Of a DNA stretch of 64,000 bases, positions 33,867 to 41,572 are shown piece by piece; position 1 is the first letter of the stretch, and each line of letters starts with the position of its first letter. The notes below the pieces were generated by a model. It did not search any database and was not told the origin of the DNA. It was given only the letters and a program-made list of their open reading frames with translations. The position numbers were made by a program, and so were the translations under genes. The DNA lies in NCBI RefSeq assembly GCF_017309385.1, contig NZ_JAFJMJ010000001.1, positions 682,001-746,000 of the forward strand. Direction: 5' to 3'. Source of the DNA: Amycolatopsis sp. 195334CR (lineage in GTDB: Bacteria > Actinomycetota > Actinomycetes > Mycobacteriales > Pseudonocardiaceae).

Positions 33867-33875
33867 ACCAGGACA

Positions 33876-34840
33876 ATGAGCCGGGTGAAAGCCCTGGGTG
33901 CCGTCCTGCTGACCGGATTGCTCGTGCTCACCGCCTGCTCCACCCCCGATCCGGACGAGGGCAAGACCCCGCCCGCGGTCGGCGCGGCGGAGATCGCCCA
34001 GCGTCTCGACGAGTACCTGACCGGCATGGCCGAGCAGACGCTGGAGTCCGACGCACAGGCCGGGCCGATCACCCGCGGCCAGACCACCGGCTGCACCGAG
34101 AACGACGTCGCCTGGGGTGTGGTCCCGCACGCCGAGCGCACGGTGACCGCGGACGCCGGGGCCAGGAAGTACTCGGAGGACCTGGCCTCCTGGGTGAGCG
34201 GCGCCGGGGTGTCCGGCTACGAGAGCCGCCGGATCGACGGCGACCAGGTGACCACCGGCGTGGCCGCCGACGGCGTCCGGTTGACCGTGCGCTGGACCTG
34301 GGACACCCCGCGGCTGACCATCAGCGCGACCGGTCCGTGCTCGTGGCCCGCCGACCGCGCCGGTGGGCCCGCTCCCGTGCCGCTGCCACCACCGGCCGGC
34401 CCGGAATGGCCGGTGTCCGCCGGCTATCCCGACGACCGCACGGTCTGCACCTCGCCGAAGCGGATGGTGTTCAACGCCGGCGCTCCCCCGTTCGCGGGCC
34501 CCGGGCCGCACCCGGTCGTGCGAGCACGCAGCTGGTGGTGTGCGTGCGGGTGGAACCCACCACGGACTCCGGCCGCGACCTGACTTGCGAGTACTCGGCG
34601 TCACCGGTCGCGAGCGGCGGCGCCCCGTACGAGTTCAACCTGTTCGAGACGAACTACCACGTCACCGTCCGGCAAGCCGGCGACGGCGCGGTGGTCGACC
34701 AGCTCACCCTGCCCGGCACCCTGGGCGACGACCGGAACTGCCCGAGCGAGCTCTACAACCACCACCCGACGCTCGCGCTCGGCCTCGACCACGAGGTGCT
34801 GGGCGACAAACTGCGCCCGCTGGTCGAATCGGCTCGCTGA
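33876..34840 (+). pseudogene. frameshifted lipoprotein gene
   Basis: The frame starting at 33876 encodes a lipoprotein signal with lipobox LTAC (cysteine near residue 21), then a charged extracytoplasmic domain to about codon 215 (NAGAPPFAGPGPHPVV). Meaningful sequence continues in another frame from about 34522 (STQLVVCVRVEPTTDSGRDL) to a stop at 34840. A single missing base near 34521 explains both. The intact protein would be about 320 residues of unknown function. This could be a true mutation or a sequencing error. AGGA precedes the ATG. Confidence 0.7.
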
Positions 34841-34922
34841 CCGAGAGGATCCGCCCGCCTGGTCTCTCACTTCCGCTCCGCCGCCGGCCGGGCTGGTTAG
34901 CGTGGCCGAAAAAGGAGGAACC

Positions 34923-35276
34923 ATGCGACGAGGCGGACCACTGGTGGAACGAGCGGTGCGGGGGTACAACTCCGCCATGGTGGCGCTGCGCTCATCCCGG
35001 CGCTGGGGACCGGCGGTGCGACGGCACCTGACCATGGTCACCTACACCGGTCGCCGGTCGGGCCGGACATTCACCATTCCGGTGGGCTACCGGCGCACCG
35101 GCAACACAGTGGTGATCGGCGTGCGCGGCCCCGGCGCGAAGAACTGGTGGCGCAACTTCACCGGCGAAGGCGGCCCGATCTCCGTCGAACTCGACGGCGC
35201 GGACCGTCCCGGCCACGCGATCGCCCGGCGCGACGAGAAGGGCCGCGTGGCGGTCACCGTCCAGCTGACCGCTTGA
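34923..35276 (+). CDS. deazaflavin (F420)-dependent nitroreductase-family protein
   Basis: A 117-residue protein of the Ddn/DUF385 family, which use reduced F420 to reduce quinones or nitro groups. Typical pieces are VTYTGRRSGRTFTIPVGYRR, GAKNWWRNFTGEGGPISVEL. ATG at 34923 follows an excellent AAAGGAGGA. Its 3' end overlaps the facing saccharopine dehydrogenase-like gene by 23 bases. Confidence 0.85.
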   Translation: MRRGGPLVERAVRGYNSAMVALRSSRRWGPAVRRHLTMVTYTGRRSGRTFTIPVGYRRTGNTVVIGVRGPGAKNWWRNFTGEGGPISVELDGADRPGHAIARRDEKGRVAVTVQLTA

Positions 35277-36261
35277 CCACGGCCGACAGCGAATCCAGGA
35301 AATCCGTGGCGTCGAACATCTTCCCGGCCGAGGCGACGCCGACCGCCCTCGTCTGTCCATTGAGGATCCGGTGCACGGCTTCCACCGCCAGCGGCGCGCT
35401 GACCGCGTAGATGTCCTGCCCGCTCACCGAAGCACGCCGTTCCTCGCCGCCCGCGCGCACGAGCACGTCGACCACGAAGGTCTGGTCGGAGCGGCCGTGT
35501 TCGTCGACCGCCTCCGGGGCCGTTCCACCCGCCAGGTCCCGGGCGGCGGTGGTGGTCATGTAGTTGCGCACCTCGCGGACCGGCAGGTGGCTGGGCACGG
35601 TGACGATGTCGGCCATGCTGAACTCACCGAGCACGGGCCGGGTGCCCAGCGGTTCCGGGAAGGTCCAGTCGAGGGTCGGCAAGGCGTCGTCGCGGTACTC
35701 CAGCTGGCCGTTGGCGTAGCGGATCCGCTTGCCGCCACGGCGTTCCCGGGAGACCGCGCCCGCTTCACGGGTGCCCGCGGTGGGGTGCCAGCTGCTCAGC
35801 CCGTACGCGACGTGGACCTCGTCGGCCGCCGTCCAGTCGTCCAGCGCGGTGGTGACCAGGAGGTCGCCGAGGCCGCCGTAGAAGGCCATCGCCGGGACGA
35901 CCGCGACGCCCGCCTCGCGGGCCCGGTCCGCGAAGTGCGCGAACGTGTCGAGGTTGGCCTCGATCTCGGCCGCCACGTCGACGTACGGGATCCCGGCGCG
36001 CAACGCCGCTTCGAGCACCGGCGCGGCGGTCACCGCGAACGGCCCGGCCGTGTTGATCACCGCCGCCGCCCCGGCCAGCGCCCGGTCGAGTGAACCGGGG
36101 TCCCCCACCGAGGCGACGCGGGTGTCCAACTCCGGGAACGCCGCCGCGAGCTTCTCCGCGTCACGCCCGGCGGGCAGCGGGACGTACCCGCGAGCCTGGA
36201 GTTCCGCCACCACGAACCGTCCGGTGTGCCCGTAGGCCCCGAACACCGCCACTGCCTTCAT
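35254..36261 (-). CDS. saccharopine dehydrogenase-like NAD(P)-binding oxidoreductase
   Basis: A 335-residue protein with an N-terminal Rossmann motif VFGAYGHTGRFV and the INTAGPF segment found in saccharopine-dehydrogenase-like and trans-acting enoyl reductase proteins. Mid-region AAEIEANLDTFAHF and FYGGLGDLL are family-like. ATG at 36261 is preferred; an open frame extends to 36375 across the neighbour's promoter. It is divergent from a GlxA-type regulator that may control it. The substrate is unknown. Confidence 0.8.
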   Translation of the reverse strand: MKAVAVFGAYGHTGRFVVAELQARGYVPLPAGRDAEKLAAAFPELDTRVASVGDPGSLDRALAGAAAVINTAGPFAVTAAPVLEAALRAGIPYVDVAAEIEANLDTFAHFADRAREAGVAVVPAMAFYGGLGDLLVTTALDDWTAADEVHVAYGLSSWHPTAGTREAGAVSRERRGGKRIRYANGQLEYRDDALPTLDWTFPEPLGTRPVLGEFSMADIVTVPSHLPVREVRNYMTTTAARDLAGGTAPEAVDEHGRSDQTFVVDVLVRAGGEERRASVSGQDIYAVSAPLAVEAVHRILNGQTRAVGVASAGKMFDATDFLDSLSAVVKRSAGR

Positions 36262-36306
36262 TTCATCCACAGTGGAATCTTGTCCCGGGCGGGCGCCGGG
36301 TGACAG

Positions 36307-36341
36307 TGTCCGGAACGACACGACCCGTACAATTCCGGACA
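36307..36341. promoter_or_regulatory. inverted-repeat operator at the GlxA-type regulator start
   Basis: TGTCCGGAA (36307-36315) and TTCCGGACA (36333-36341) form a perfect 9-bp inverted repeat with a 17-base spacer. The spacer includes a -10-like TACAAT (36328-36333), and the repeat ends on the A of the regulator's ATG. The layout suggests a leaderless, self-repressed transcript. Confidence 0.55.
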
Positions 36342-37288
36342 TGAGCACAGTCGCGCTGGCCGCCACCGACGGCATGCTGCACTTCGAACTGGGCGTGGCC
36401 TGCGAGATCTTCGGTTCCGGGACCCCGCACTACGACCTGCTCGTGTGCGGTTCGGGGCCGCTGCGGGCCGGGCGTTTCCGGTTGGACCCGGACCACGGGC
36501 TCGACCGGCTGGTGGGGGCCGACACCGTGCTCGTCCCCGCACTGGCCGACGTCGACGAGCCGCCGCCGGCCGAACTGCTGGACGCGGTGCGCGCGGCCCA
36601 CGAAGCGGGCGCGCGCGTGGCGTCGTTGTGCACGGGCGCGTTCGCGCTGGCCGCGGCCGGGCTGCTCGACGGGCTGCGCGCCACCACGCACTGGGCCCAC
36701 ACGGACGTGCTGGCGGCCCGGTTCCCGCTGGTGGAGGTCGATCCGGACGTGCTCTACGTGGACAACGGCAGCGTGCTCACCTCCGCGGGCAAGGCCGCCG
36801 CGGTGGACCTGTGCCTGCACCTGGTGCGCCTCGACCACGGCTCGGCGGTGGCGAACGCGGCCGCCCGGCGGCTGGTGGTGCCCCCGCACCGGGCCGGCGG
36901 GCAGGCGCAGTTCGTCGCCACGCCGGTCCCGGAGACCGACGACCACCCGCTGACCGCGTTGCTGCCCTGGGTGACCGAACGGCTGGACCAGCCGCTGACC
37001 GTGGAGGACCTGGCTCGCCAGGCGAACCTGAGCTCGCGGCACCTCGGCCGCCAGTTCCGCTCGGCCACCGGCACGACGCCGTTGCAGTGGCTGCACACGC
37101 AACGGATCCGGCGAGCGCAGGAACTACTCGAAACCACCGGCGACAGCATCGAGGTGATCGCTTCGGCCGTCGGCATGGGCACCGCCACCACGTTGAGGCG
37201 CCACTTCAACCGAACCGTCGGCGTACCGCCGGACGCCTACCGCCGCACGTTCCGGACCGGCCCGCCGGAACGCCCCGATACGCCGTGA
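36341..37288 (+). CDS. GlxA-family transcriptional regulator (DJ-1/PfpI + AraC HTH)
   Basis: A 315-residue regulator. Residues 1-175 form a DJ-1/PfpI-like domain with the nucleophile-elbow cysteine C97 in ASLCTGAF. Residues 210-310 form a double AraC HTH (TVEDLARQANLSSRHLGRQF, IEVIASAVGMGTATTLRRHF). The family senses small metabolites and often controls a neighbouring enzyme gene, here the divergent saccharopine dehydrogenase-like gene. There is no Shine-Dalgarno before ATG at 36341. The stop codon lies inside a GAATGTGGCTTTC hairpin. Confidence 0.88.
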   Translation: MSTVALAATDGMLHFELGVACEIFGSGTPHYDLLVCGSGPLRAGRFRLDPDHGLDRLVGADTVLVPALADVDEPPPAELLDAVRAAHEAGARVASLCTGAFALAAAGLLDGLRATTHWAHTDVLAARFPLVEVDPDVLYVDNGSVLTSAGKAAAVDLCLHLVRLDHGSAVANAAARRLVVPPHRAGGQAQFVATPVPETDDHPLTALLPWVTERLDQPLTVEDLARQANLSSRHLGRQFRSATGTTPLQWLHTQRIRRAQELLETTGDSIEVIASAVGMGTATTLRRHFNRTVGVPPDAYRRTFRTGPPERPDTP

Positions 37289-37331
37289 ATGTGGCTTTCA
37301 CTGCCGATTTCGCTGTGAAAGCCACATTCAC
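37285..37331. terminator. GAATGTGGCTTTC inverted repeat, copy 4
   Basis: Arms of 17 bases (37285-37301, 37315-37331) pair perfectly around a 13-base loop. The TGA stop of the GlxA-type regulator (37286-37288) is part of the left arm. It lies between that gene and a convergent peptidase gene ending at 37403. Confidence 0.75.
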
Positions 37332-37402
37332 CGCACCCACCCGGCACCAGCAGGGGCGGACGGCCGATCCGGCCGCCCGCCCCTACCCCCAGTGGGTCGC
37401 GG

Positions 37403-38221
37403 TCACCCGCGCTTGAACTCCTCCCAGGTCACCTTCTTGACCTGCGGGCCGTCGTCCTTGTTGTGGTTGGCCAGGCCGTTCAGCCCCTGGTAGTAGTCCC
37501 CGGCCTGCGCCTGGGCCTGCGGCGACATGTCGGTGTCGCTGATCGCGATGCCGTGGATGTGCTCGACCCAGTCGCCCTGGCTGGGGGTCCGGTGCCAGGC
37601 GGCGAACCCGACCTCCCGCAGCGCCTTCACCGCGGCGTCCTTGTCGGAGATGTTCCTGACCGAGATGTCCACCGCACCACCGCCGTCGTGGGTGCCGCCC
37701 GAGGCGCCGACGCCGCCCGCGTTGTACGAGCCCTGGGTGATGGTGAAGTTCACCCCGGCGCGCTTCTCCGCGGCGGCGATCATGTCGGCGGTTCGCTTGT
37801 TCAGCGTCTGGCCGTCCACCGTGGTCTTCCCGCCCACGTCGATGGTGGCGGTCAGCGTGTACCGCCCCTTGCCGAGTTCGGCGAGCGAGCCCTTCCCCGG
37901 CAGCCCGCTGGCCGCCAGGCCGCTGTGCCCCAGCGACTTCTGGTACTTCTGGTACGCGGTCACCGTCGTCGTGCCGAAGTGCCCGTCGACCTGCTTCTTG
38001 TCCAGCAGGTTCTTCGCCGCGAGCGCCTCCTCGACCACCTTGACGCTGTCACCGGAACCCGGCGTGATCGACTGGTCGGGCTTGTACGGGTCCCACATGG
38101 CCGCCTTGACCACGGCCTCCATGTTCACCGCCGGGGCGGCTACCGCGGTCTGCCCGATCGTGCCCGTGAGCGCGGCCGCGGAAAGGGCGGTGAACACCGC
38201 GGCGGTTGCCACCTTGCGCAT
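37403..38221 (-). CDS. secreted M15-like peptidoglycan peptidase
   Basis: A 272-residue exported protein. A signal peptide occupies residues 1-29 (ending AVAA). Residues 45-115 resemble a peptidoglycan-binding domain (DGHFGTTTVTAYQKYQKSLG). The C-terminal part has the zinc pattern of M15/VanY-like carboxypeptidases: GTHDGGGAVDI (H178, D185) and HIH (H223). It would cut D-Ala-containing peptides in the cell wall. ATG at 38221 has AAGGAG upstream. Divergent from the XRE-NBR1 gene. Confidence 0.8.
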   Translation of the reverse strand: MRKVATAAVFTALSAAALTGTIGQTAVAAPAVNMEAVVKAAMWDPYKPDQSITPGSGDSVKVVEEALAAKNLLDKKQVDGHFGTTTVTAYQKYQKSLGHSGLAASGLPGKGSLAELGKGRYTLTATIDVGGKTTVDGQTLNKRTADMIAAAEKRAGVNFTITQGSYNAGGVGASGGTHDGGGAVDISVRNISDKDAAVKALREVGFAAWHRTPSQGDWVEHIHGIAISDTDMSPQAQAQAGDYYQGLNGLANHNKDDGPQVKKVTWEEFKRG

Positions 38222-38314
38222 GACTGCTCCTTCACTCGATGCTGCTCCCTGCGAACAACGTGTGGTCGACACTGGCCCGGACGAGTGCGTGTCCGGAACC
38301 ACCTGGACGCAACA

Positions 38315-38326
38315 TCTGACGTCAGA
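38315..38326. promoter_or_regulatory. 12-bp palindrome in peptidase / XRE-NBR1 intergenic region
   Basis: TCTGACGTCAGA is a perfect palindrome in the 251-base divergent spacer. TTGACA at 38336-38341 and TATAGT near 38408 are promoter-like but not correctly spaced to each other. Confidence 0.35.
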
Positions 38327-38439
38327 AGCCGCAGGTTGACAGCGTCTGACAGCCGGGCGAACAGACGATTCGCCTGGTCAGCACGGCATCGGCGCGGGTG
38401 TTCGCGGTATAGTTGCCCAGTCGCGGAGAGTGACAAGAA

Positions 38440-38460
38440 GTCGTGTCCATCTGACACGAC
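38440..38460. promoter_or_regulatory. hairpin just upstream of the XRE-NBR1 ribosome-binding site
   Basis: GTCGTGTC-CATCT-GACACGAC forms a perfect 8-bp stem ending three bases before the GAGGGG that serves GTG at 38473. It could be an operator or an RNA structure affecting translation. Confidence 0.4.
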
Positions 38461-38472
38461 CGCGAGGGGAGC

Positions 38473-39297
38473 GTGCCGAGACTGCAAGCGGGAGAGCGGG
38501 CACCCGAGCTGGAATCGTTCATGGCCGGGCTGCGGGAGCTGCGGGCACGGGCGGGCGAGCCGTCCTTCCGGAAGATGGCGGCCAAGTCCGGCGCGGTGTC
38601 GCACGCCACCCTGCACCTGACCGTCACCGGCAGGCGGCTGCAGCCCTGGGAGACCGTGCGCGAGTTCATCCGCGCCTGCGACGGTGACGAGGAGGAGTGG
38701 CACGCCCGCTGGCTGGGGGTGCAGCTCGCGCTCTCGGAGTCGACTCCCTCGGCTCCACCGCAGCTGCCGGCAGTCACCGCGGTGGGTGCCGACGAGCCCG
38801 AAGCCGTGTCGTGGTGGCGGTCGAAGCGGGTCGTCGTGCCGTTGGCGGCGTTCCTGGTCGCGGCCGTGGCGGTGGTCGTGGTGGTGCTGCTGCCCCGGCA
38901 GGAGGAGGCCGCAGCGCCGGAGCCGGCCGGGCCGCCCTACCCCGGCGACTCCAGCAGCTTCGTCGGCGACGTGACCATCCCGGACGACACCGTGGTCAAG
39001 CCCGGTGAGCAGTTCGTCAAGGTGTGGGAGATCCAGAACACCGGCACCGTCGAGTGGCGCAACCGCTTCCTCCGGCGCACCGACCTGCCGGTGGCCCCGA
39101 ACGCCTGCCGCACGCCGGAACGCATCCCGATCAACGACACCCTCCCGCAGCAGCACGTCCAGGTCACCGTCACGGTCAGCGCCCCGCCCACCGCCCCGGT
39201 CGACTGCCGCGTCTACTGGAAGATGGTCGACGAGCAGGACCGCGAACTCCTCCCCGGCCGCCGCCCGATCTACTTCTCCGTGTTCGTCCGCCCCTGA
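38473..39297 (+). CDS. XRE-like HTH, membrane helix and NBR1-type Ig domain protein
   Basis: A 274-residue one-span membrane protein. Residues 14-75 look like a degenerate XRE-type HTH as found in actinomycete signalling proteins (SFRKMAAKSGAVSHATLHLT). A membrane helix lies at 120-141. The extracytoplasmic residues 160-274 match the NBR1-like Ig domain (VTIPDDTVVKPGEQFVKVWE, then IQNTGTVEW). The cytosolic HTH and outside Ig domain suggest a membrane-anchored sensor or scaffold. GTG at 38473 has GAGGGG upstream. No partner gene is evident. Confidence 0.82.
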   Translation: MPRLQAGERAPELESFMAGLRELRARAGEPSFRKMAAKSGAVSHATLHLTVTGRRLQPWETVREFIRACDGDEEEWHARWLGVQLALSESTPSAPPQLPAVTAVGADEPEAVSWWRSKRVVVPLAAFLVAAVAVVVVVLLPRQEEAAAPEPAGPPYPGDSSSFVGDVTIPDDTVVKPGEQFVKVWEIQNTGTVEWRNRFLRRTDLPVAPNACRTPERIPINDTLPQQHVQVTVTVSAPPTAPVDCRVYWKMVDEQDRELLPGRRPIYFSVFVRP

Positions 39298-39835
39298 GCC
39301 AGCGCACCGGTGACGGCCGCGTAGGTCGCCTCCGGGCCGAGGCCGTCGGTGGGCACGACCACGCACGACGGCCGTTCCGCCAGGTAGGCGCGAAGTGGTC
39401 GTGGATCCGCGCCAGCAGGACCGGACCGCCGTCACGCGCGACGATGGCGTGCATGTGCCGAGCCCACTCGCTGCTGTCGGCCCGGCCTTCGAACCGCGCG
39501 GCCTGCTCCCGCTTCCCCACCGTCAGCGCGACCTCGACGTACTCGGCACCGGCGCGGGCCGCCGCCTCTTCGAAGCGAAGGGCTTCGGCCACCTTCGTCA
39601 CCAGCTGCGGCATCACCACGTCGTGCCCCGCGCGCAGGTGGGTTTCCGCCATGCCGATGGCCAGCGCGCGCCCGGCGGGTAGCGCGGTCCAGAAGTCGTC
39701 CTGCCACCCGCCGAGCAGGCTCACCACCCGGTCGATGTCCAGGTTCAGCGCCATCGGGTGCGCGTCGGCGTACCGCTGGGCCGTCGTCGACTTGCCGACG
39801 CCGGACGGTCCGTTGAGGTGGAGGAACCGGGCCAT
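39270..39835 (-). pseudogene. P-loop kinase (AAA family), frameshifted near its 3' end
   Basis: The protein begins MARFLHLNGPSGVGKSTTAQ with Walker A GPSGVGKST and continues as a small nucleotide/shikimate-kinase-like ATPase to IHDHF (about codon 149). A one-base loss near 39390 then breaks the frame: the other frame reads YLAERPSCVVVPTDGLGPEA and ends NTEK-stop at 39270. Read through the shift, it is about 188 residues. Without it the reading frame runs on to 39176 as Arg-rich nonsense. Sequencing error is possible. It starts next to the LysR stop. Confidence 0.7.
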
Positions 39836-39836
39836 G

Positions 39837-40769
39837 TCAGTCCACAGTGGACGGGACGATGCCCGGCCAGCGGCCGTCGGCGGCGAGTTCCCTGGTCACC
39901 TCGACGATGCCCTGGCGAACCGCGGCCACCGAATCACGGGGTTCGTACAGCTCCGCCGACGCGCGCAGCGCGACGTGCCGTCGCAGGGACGGGTCGACGA
40001 TCCGCCGCACGCCCAGGTCCTGGCCGTGCCCGGCGACCACCGACCGCGGCAGGATCGTGCACGCCTCCCCGATCTCCGCGATCCGCACCATCGTGCCGAG
40101 CGACTCCACGTCGGCGACCACGGTCGGCACCAGTCCCTGACCGGCGAAGGCGCGATCGATCAGCGTGCGCAGGTTGCTGCGGCCGCCGGGCGTCACCAGC
40201 GGCACCGACCGCAACTCGTCCAGCGACACCTCCTCGTCCGAGCGCGGCCGCGGCGACGGCTGGCCGATCAGGTACAGCTCCTCCGAGTACAGCGGCGTCT
40301 CCCCCGGCCGCGGCGCGTCGTTCTCCGGGTACACCGCGGCCAGGTCCAGCCTGCCGACCAGCAGCAGTTCGTGGATGTACCCGCTCATCGACTCGAACAA
40401 CTGCAGGTGGATGCCGGGGTGGCGGGCCTTCGTCCAGGAGAACAACGCGGCCGCCAGCGGTGTCGCGACCGTCGTCGGCAGGCCGACCGCGACCGGGCCG
40501 TGGATGTGGTGGCGCCCCTGGACGGCGGTCTCGGACAGCCGGTCGAACTGCCGGACGAGTTGCTGGGCGTCGCGGTACAGCGCCCGCCCCGCCGAAGTGG
40601 GCACCACACCGCGCGGCCCGCGGTCCAGCAACCGCACGCCCAGGTGCGCTTCGAGCTGCGCCATCCGCTGGCTGATCGCGGGCTGCGACACGTGCAACCG
40701 CCCGGCCGCGCGGGACAGGCTGCCCGATTCGACGACGGCGATGAGGTCGCGCAGATGGGCGATGTCCAC
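39837..40769 (-). CDS. LysR-family transcriptional regulator
   Basis: A 310-residue LysR protein. The N-terminal winged HTH is LRDLIAVVESGSLSRAAGRL / VSQPAISQRMAQLE, followed by a type 2 periplasmic-binding-like effector domain (GPVAVGLPTTVATPLAAALF). GTG at 40769 with GGGAGGG upstream is favoured over 40787. It lies 14 bases after the CoA-lyase gene on the same strand, so unusually it is carried inside the operon it probably activates. Confidence 0.9.
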   Translation of the reverse strand: MDIAHLRDLIAVVESGSLSRAAGRLHVSQPAISQRMAQLEAHLGVRLLDRGPRGVVPTSAGRALYRDAQQLVRQFDRLSETAVQGRHHIHGPVAVGLPTTVATPLAAALFSWTKARHPGIHLQLFESMSGYIHELLLVGRLDLAAVYPENDAPRPGETPLYSEELYLIGQPSPRPRSDEEVSLDELRSVPLVTPGGRSNLRTLIDRAFAGQGLVPTVVADVESLGTMVRIAEIGEACTILPRSVVAGHGQDLGVRRIVDPSLRRHVALRASAELYEPRDSVAAVRQGIVEVTRELAADGRWPGIVPSTVD

Positions 40770-40783
40770 GCTGCCGCCCTCCC

Positions 40784-41572
40784 TCACGCGCGTTCGGCCT
40801 CCCGGACGATCCGCCGGGCCCGTTCGACGACCGGACGATCGATCATCTCACCGTCCAGGCTCGCCGCGCCGTCAAGGTCGACCGCCAGCACCCGCCGAGC
40901 CCAGTCCACTTCGGCCGCCGAGGGCGCGAAAGCCGCGTGGACCAGCGGAACCTGCACCGGGTGGATGCACAGCTTGCCGCCGAACCCCCAGCCCTTCGCC
41001 CGCGTGGCGTCCCTGGTCACGACCTCGGTGTCGCGGATGGCCGTGCTCACCCCGTCCACCGGGGCGGGCAGCGAACTCACCACCGACCAGCGGACGAGGT
41101 CGCTGCGCGACGGGTCGAGCGCCGCATCGTCGGTGACGCCCAGGTCGAGGGCCAGGTCGATGCTGCCGAAGAGCAGCCGGACCACCGGCTCGGCGGCGGC
41201 GATCTCGGCCAGGTTCACCAGGCCACGCGCGGTCTCGATCAACGGGAGCACCGGGCCCCCGACGGCGAGCACGTCGCGGGCCGACTCCGCCTTGGGCAGC
41301 ACCACGGCGGCGGGGGACAGCTCGCGGCACAACGCCAGGTCCGCCGCGGCTTCCGGGGTGCCGGCGGCGTTGACCCGCACCACCACCGGCACCGGCGAAT
41401 CCGCGGGCCAGTGCGCCCGCAGCGCCTCGCGCGCGGTCGCCTTGTCGGCCTCGGCCACGGCGTCTTCCAGATCGATGATCACGGCGTCGGCCCCGCTGGC
41501 GGTGGCCTTGGCGAACCGTTCCGGCCTGGTCGCGGGCACGAACAACCAGCTGACCGCGGTGGTGAGGGTCAT
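40784..41572 (-). CDS. HpcH/HpaI-family CoA-ester lyase (CitE-like)
   Basis: A 262-residue TIM-barrel lyase that splits a hydroxyacyl-CoA (malyl-, citramalyl- or related CoA). Family motifs are LFVPATRPERFAKA, DAVIIDLEDAVA, RVNAAGT, PLIETARGLVNLAEIA, FGSIDLALDLG and WGFGGKLCIHPVQV, with metal ligands in the last glutamate and aspartate motifs. ATG at 41572 overlaps the stop of the CoA-transferase gene (ATG/TGA). Paired with the CoA-transferase it would cleave the CoA ester that enzyme makes. Confidence 0.9.
   Translation of the reverse strand: MTLTTAVSWLFVPATRPERFAKATASGADAVIIDLEDAVAEADKATAREALRAHWPADSPVPVVVRVNAAGTPEAAADLALCRELSPAAVVLPKAESARDVLAVGGPVLPLIETARGLVNLAEIAAAEPVVRLLFGSIDLALDLGVTDDAALDPSRSDLVRWSVVSSLPAPVDGVSTAIRDTEVVTRDATRAKGWGFGGKLCIHPVQVPLVHAAFAPSAAEVDWARRVLAVDLDGAASLDGEMIDRPVVERARRIVREAERA

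Noticed and set aside
33641..34840. A separate 399-codon plus-strand gene
   Set aside because: Only the last about 105 codons look real, and they are the frameshifted end of the lipoprotein gene; the rest is a shadow of the GNAT and lipoprotein genes.
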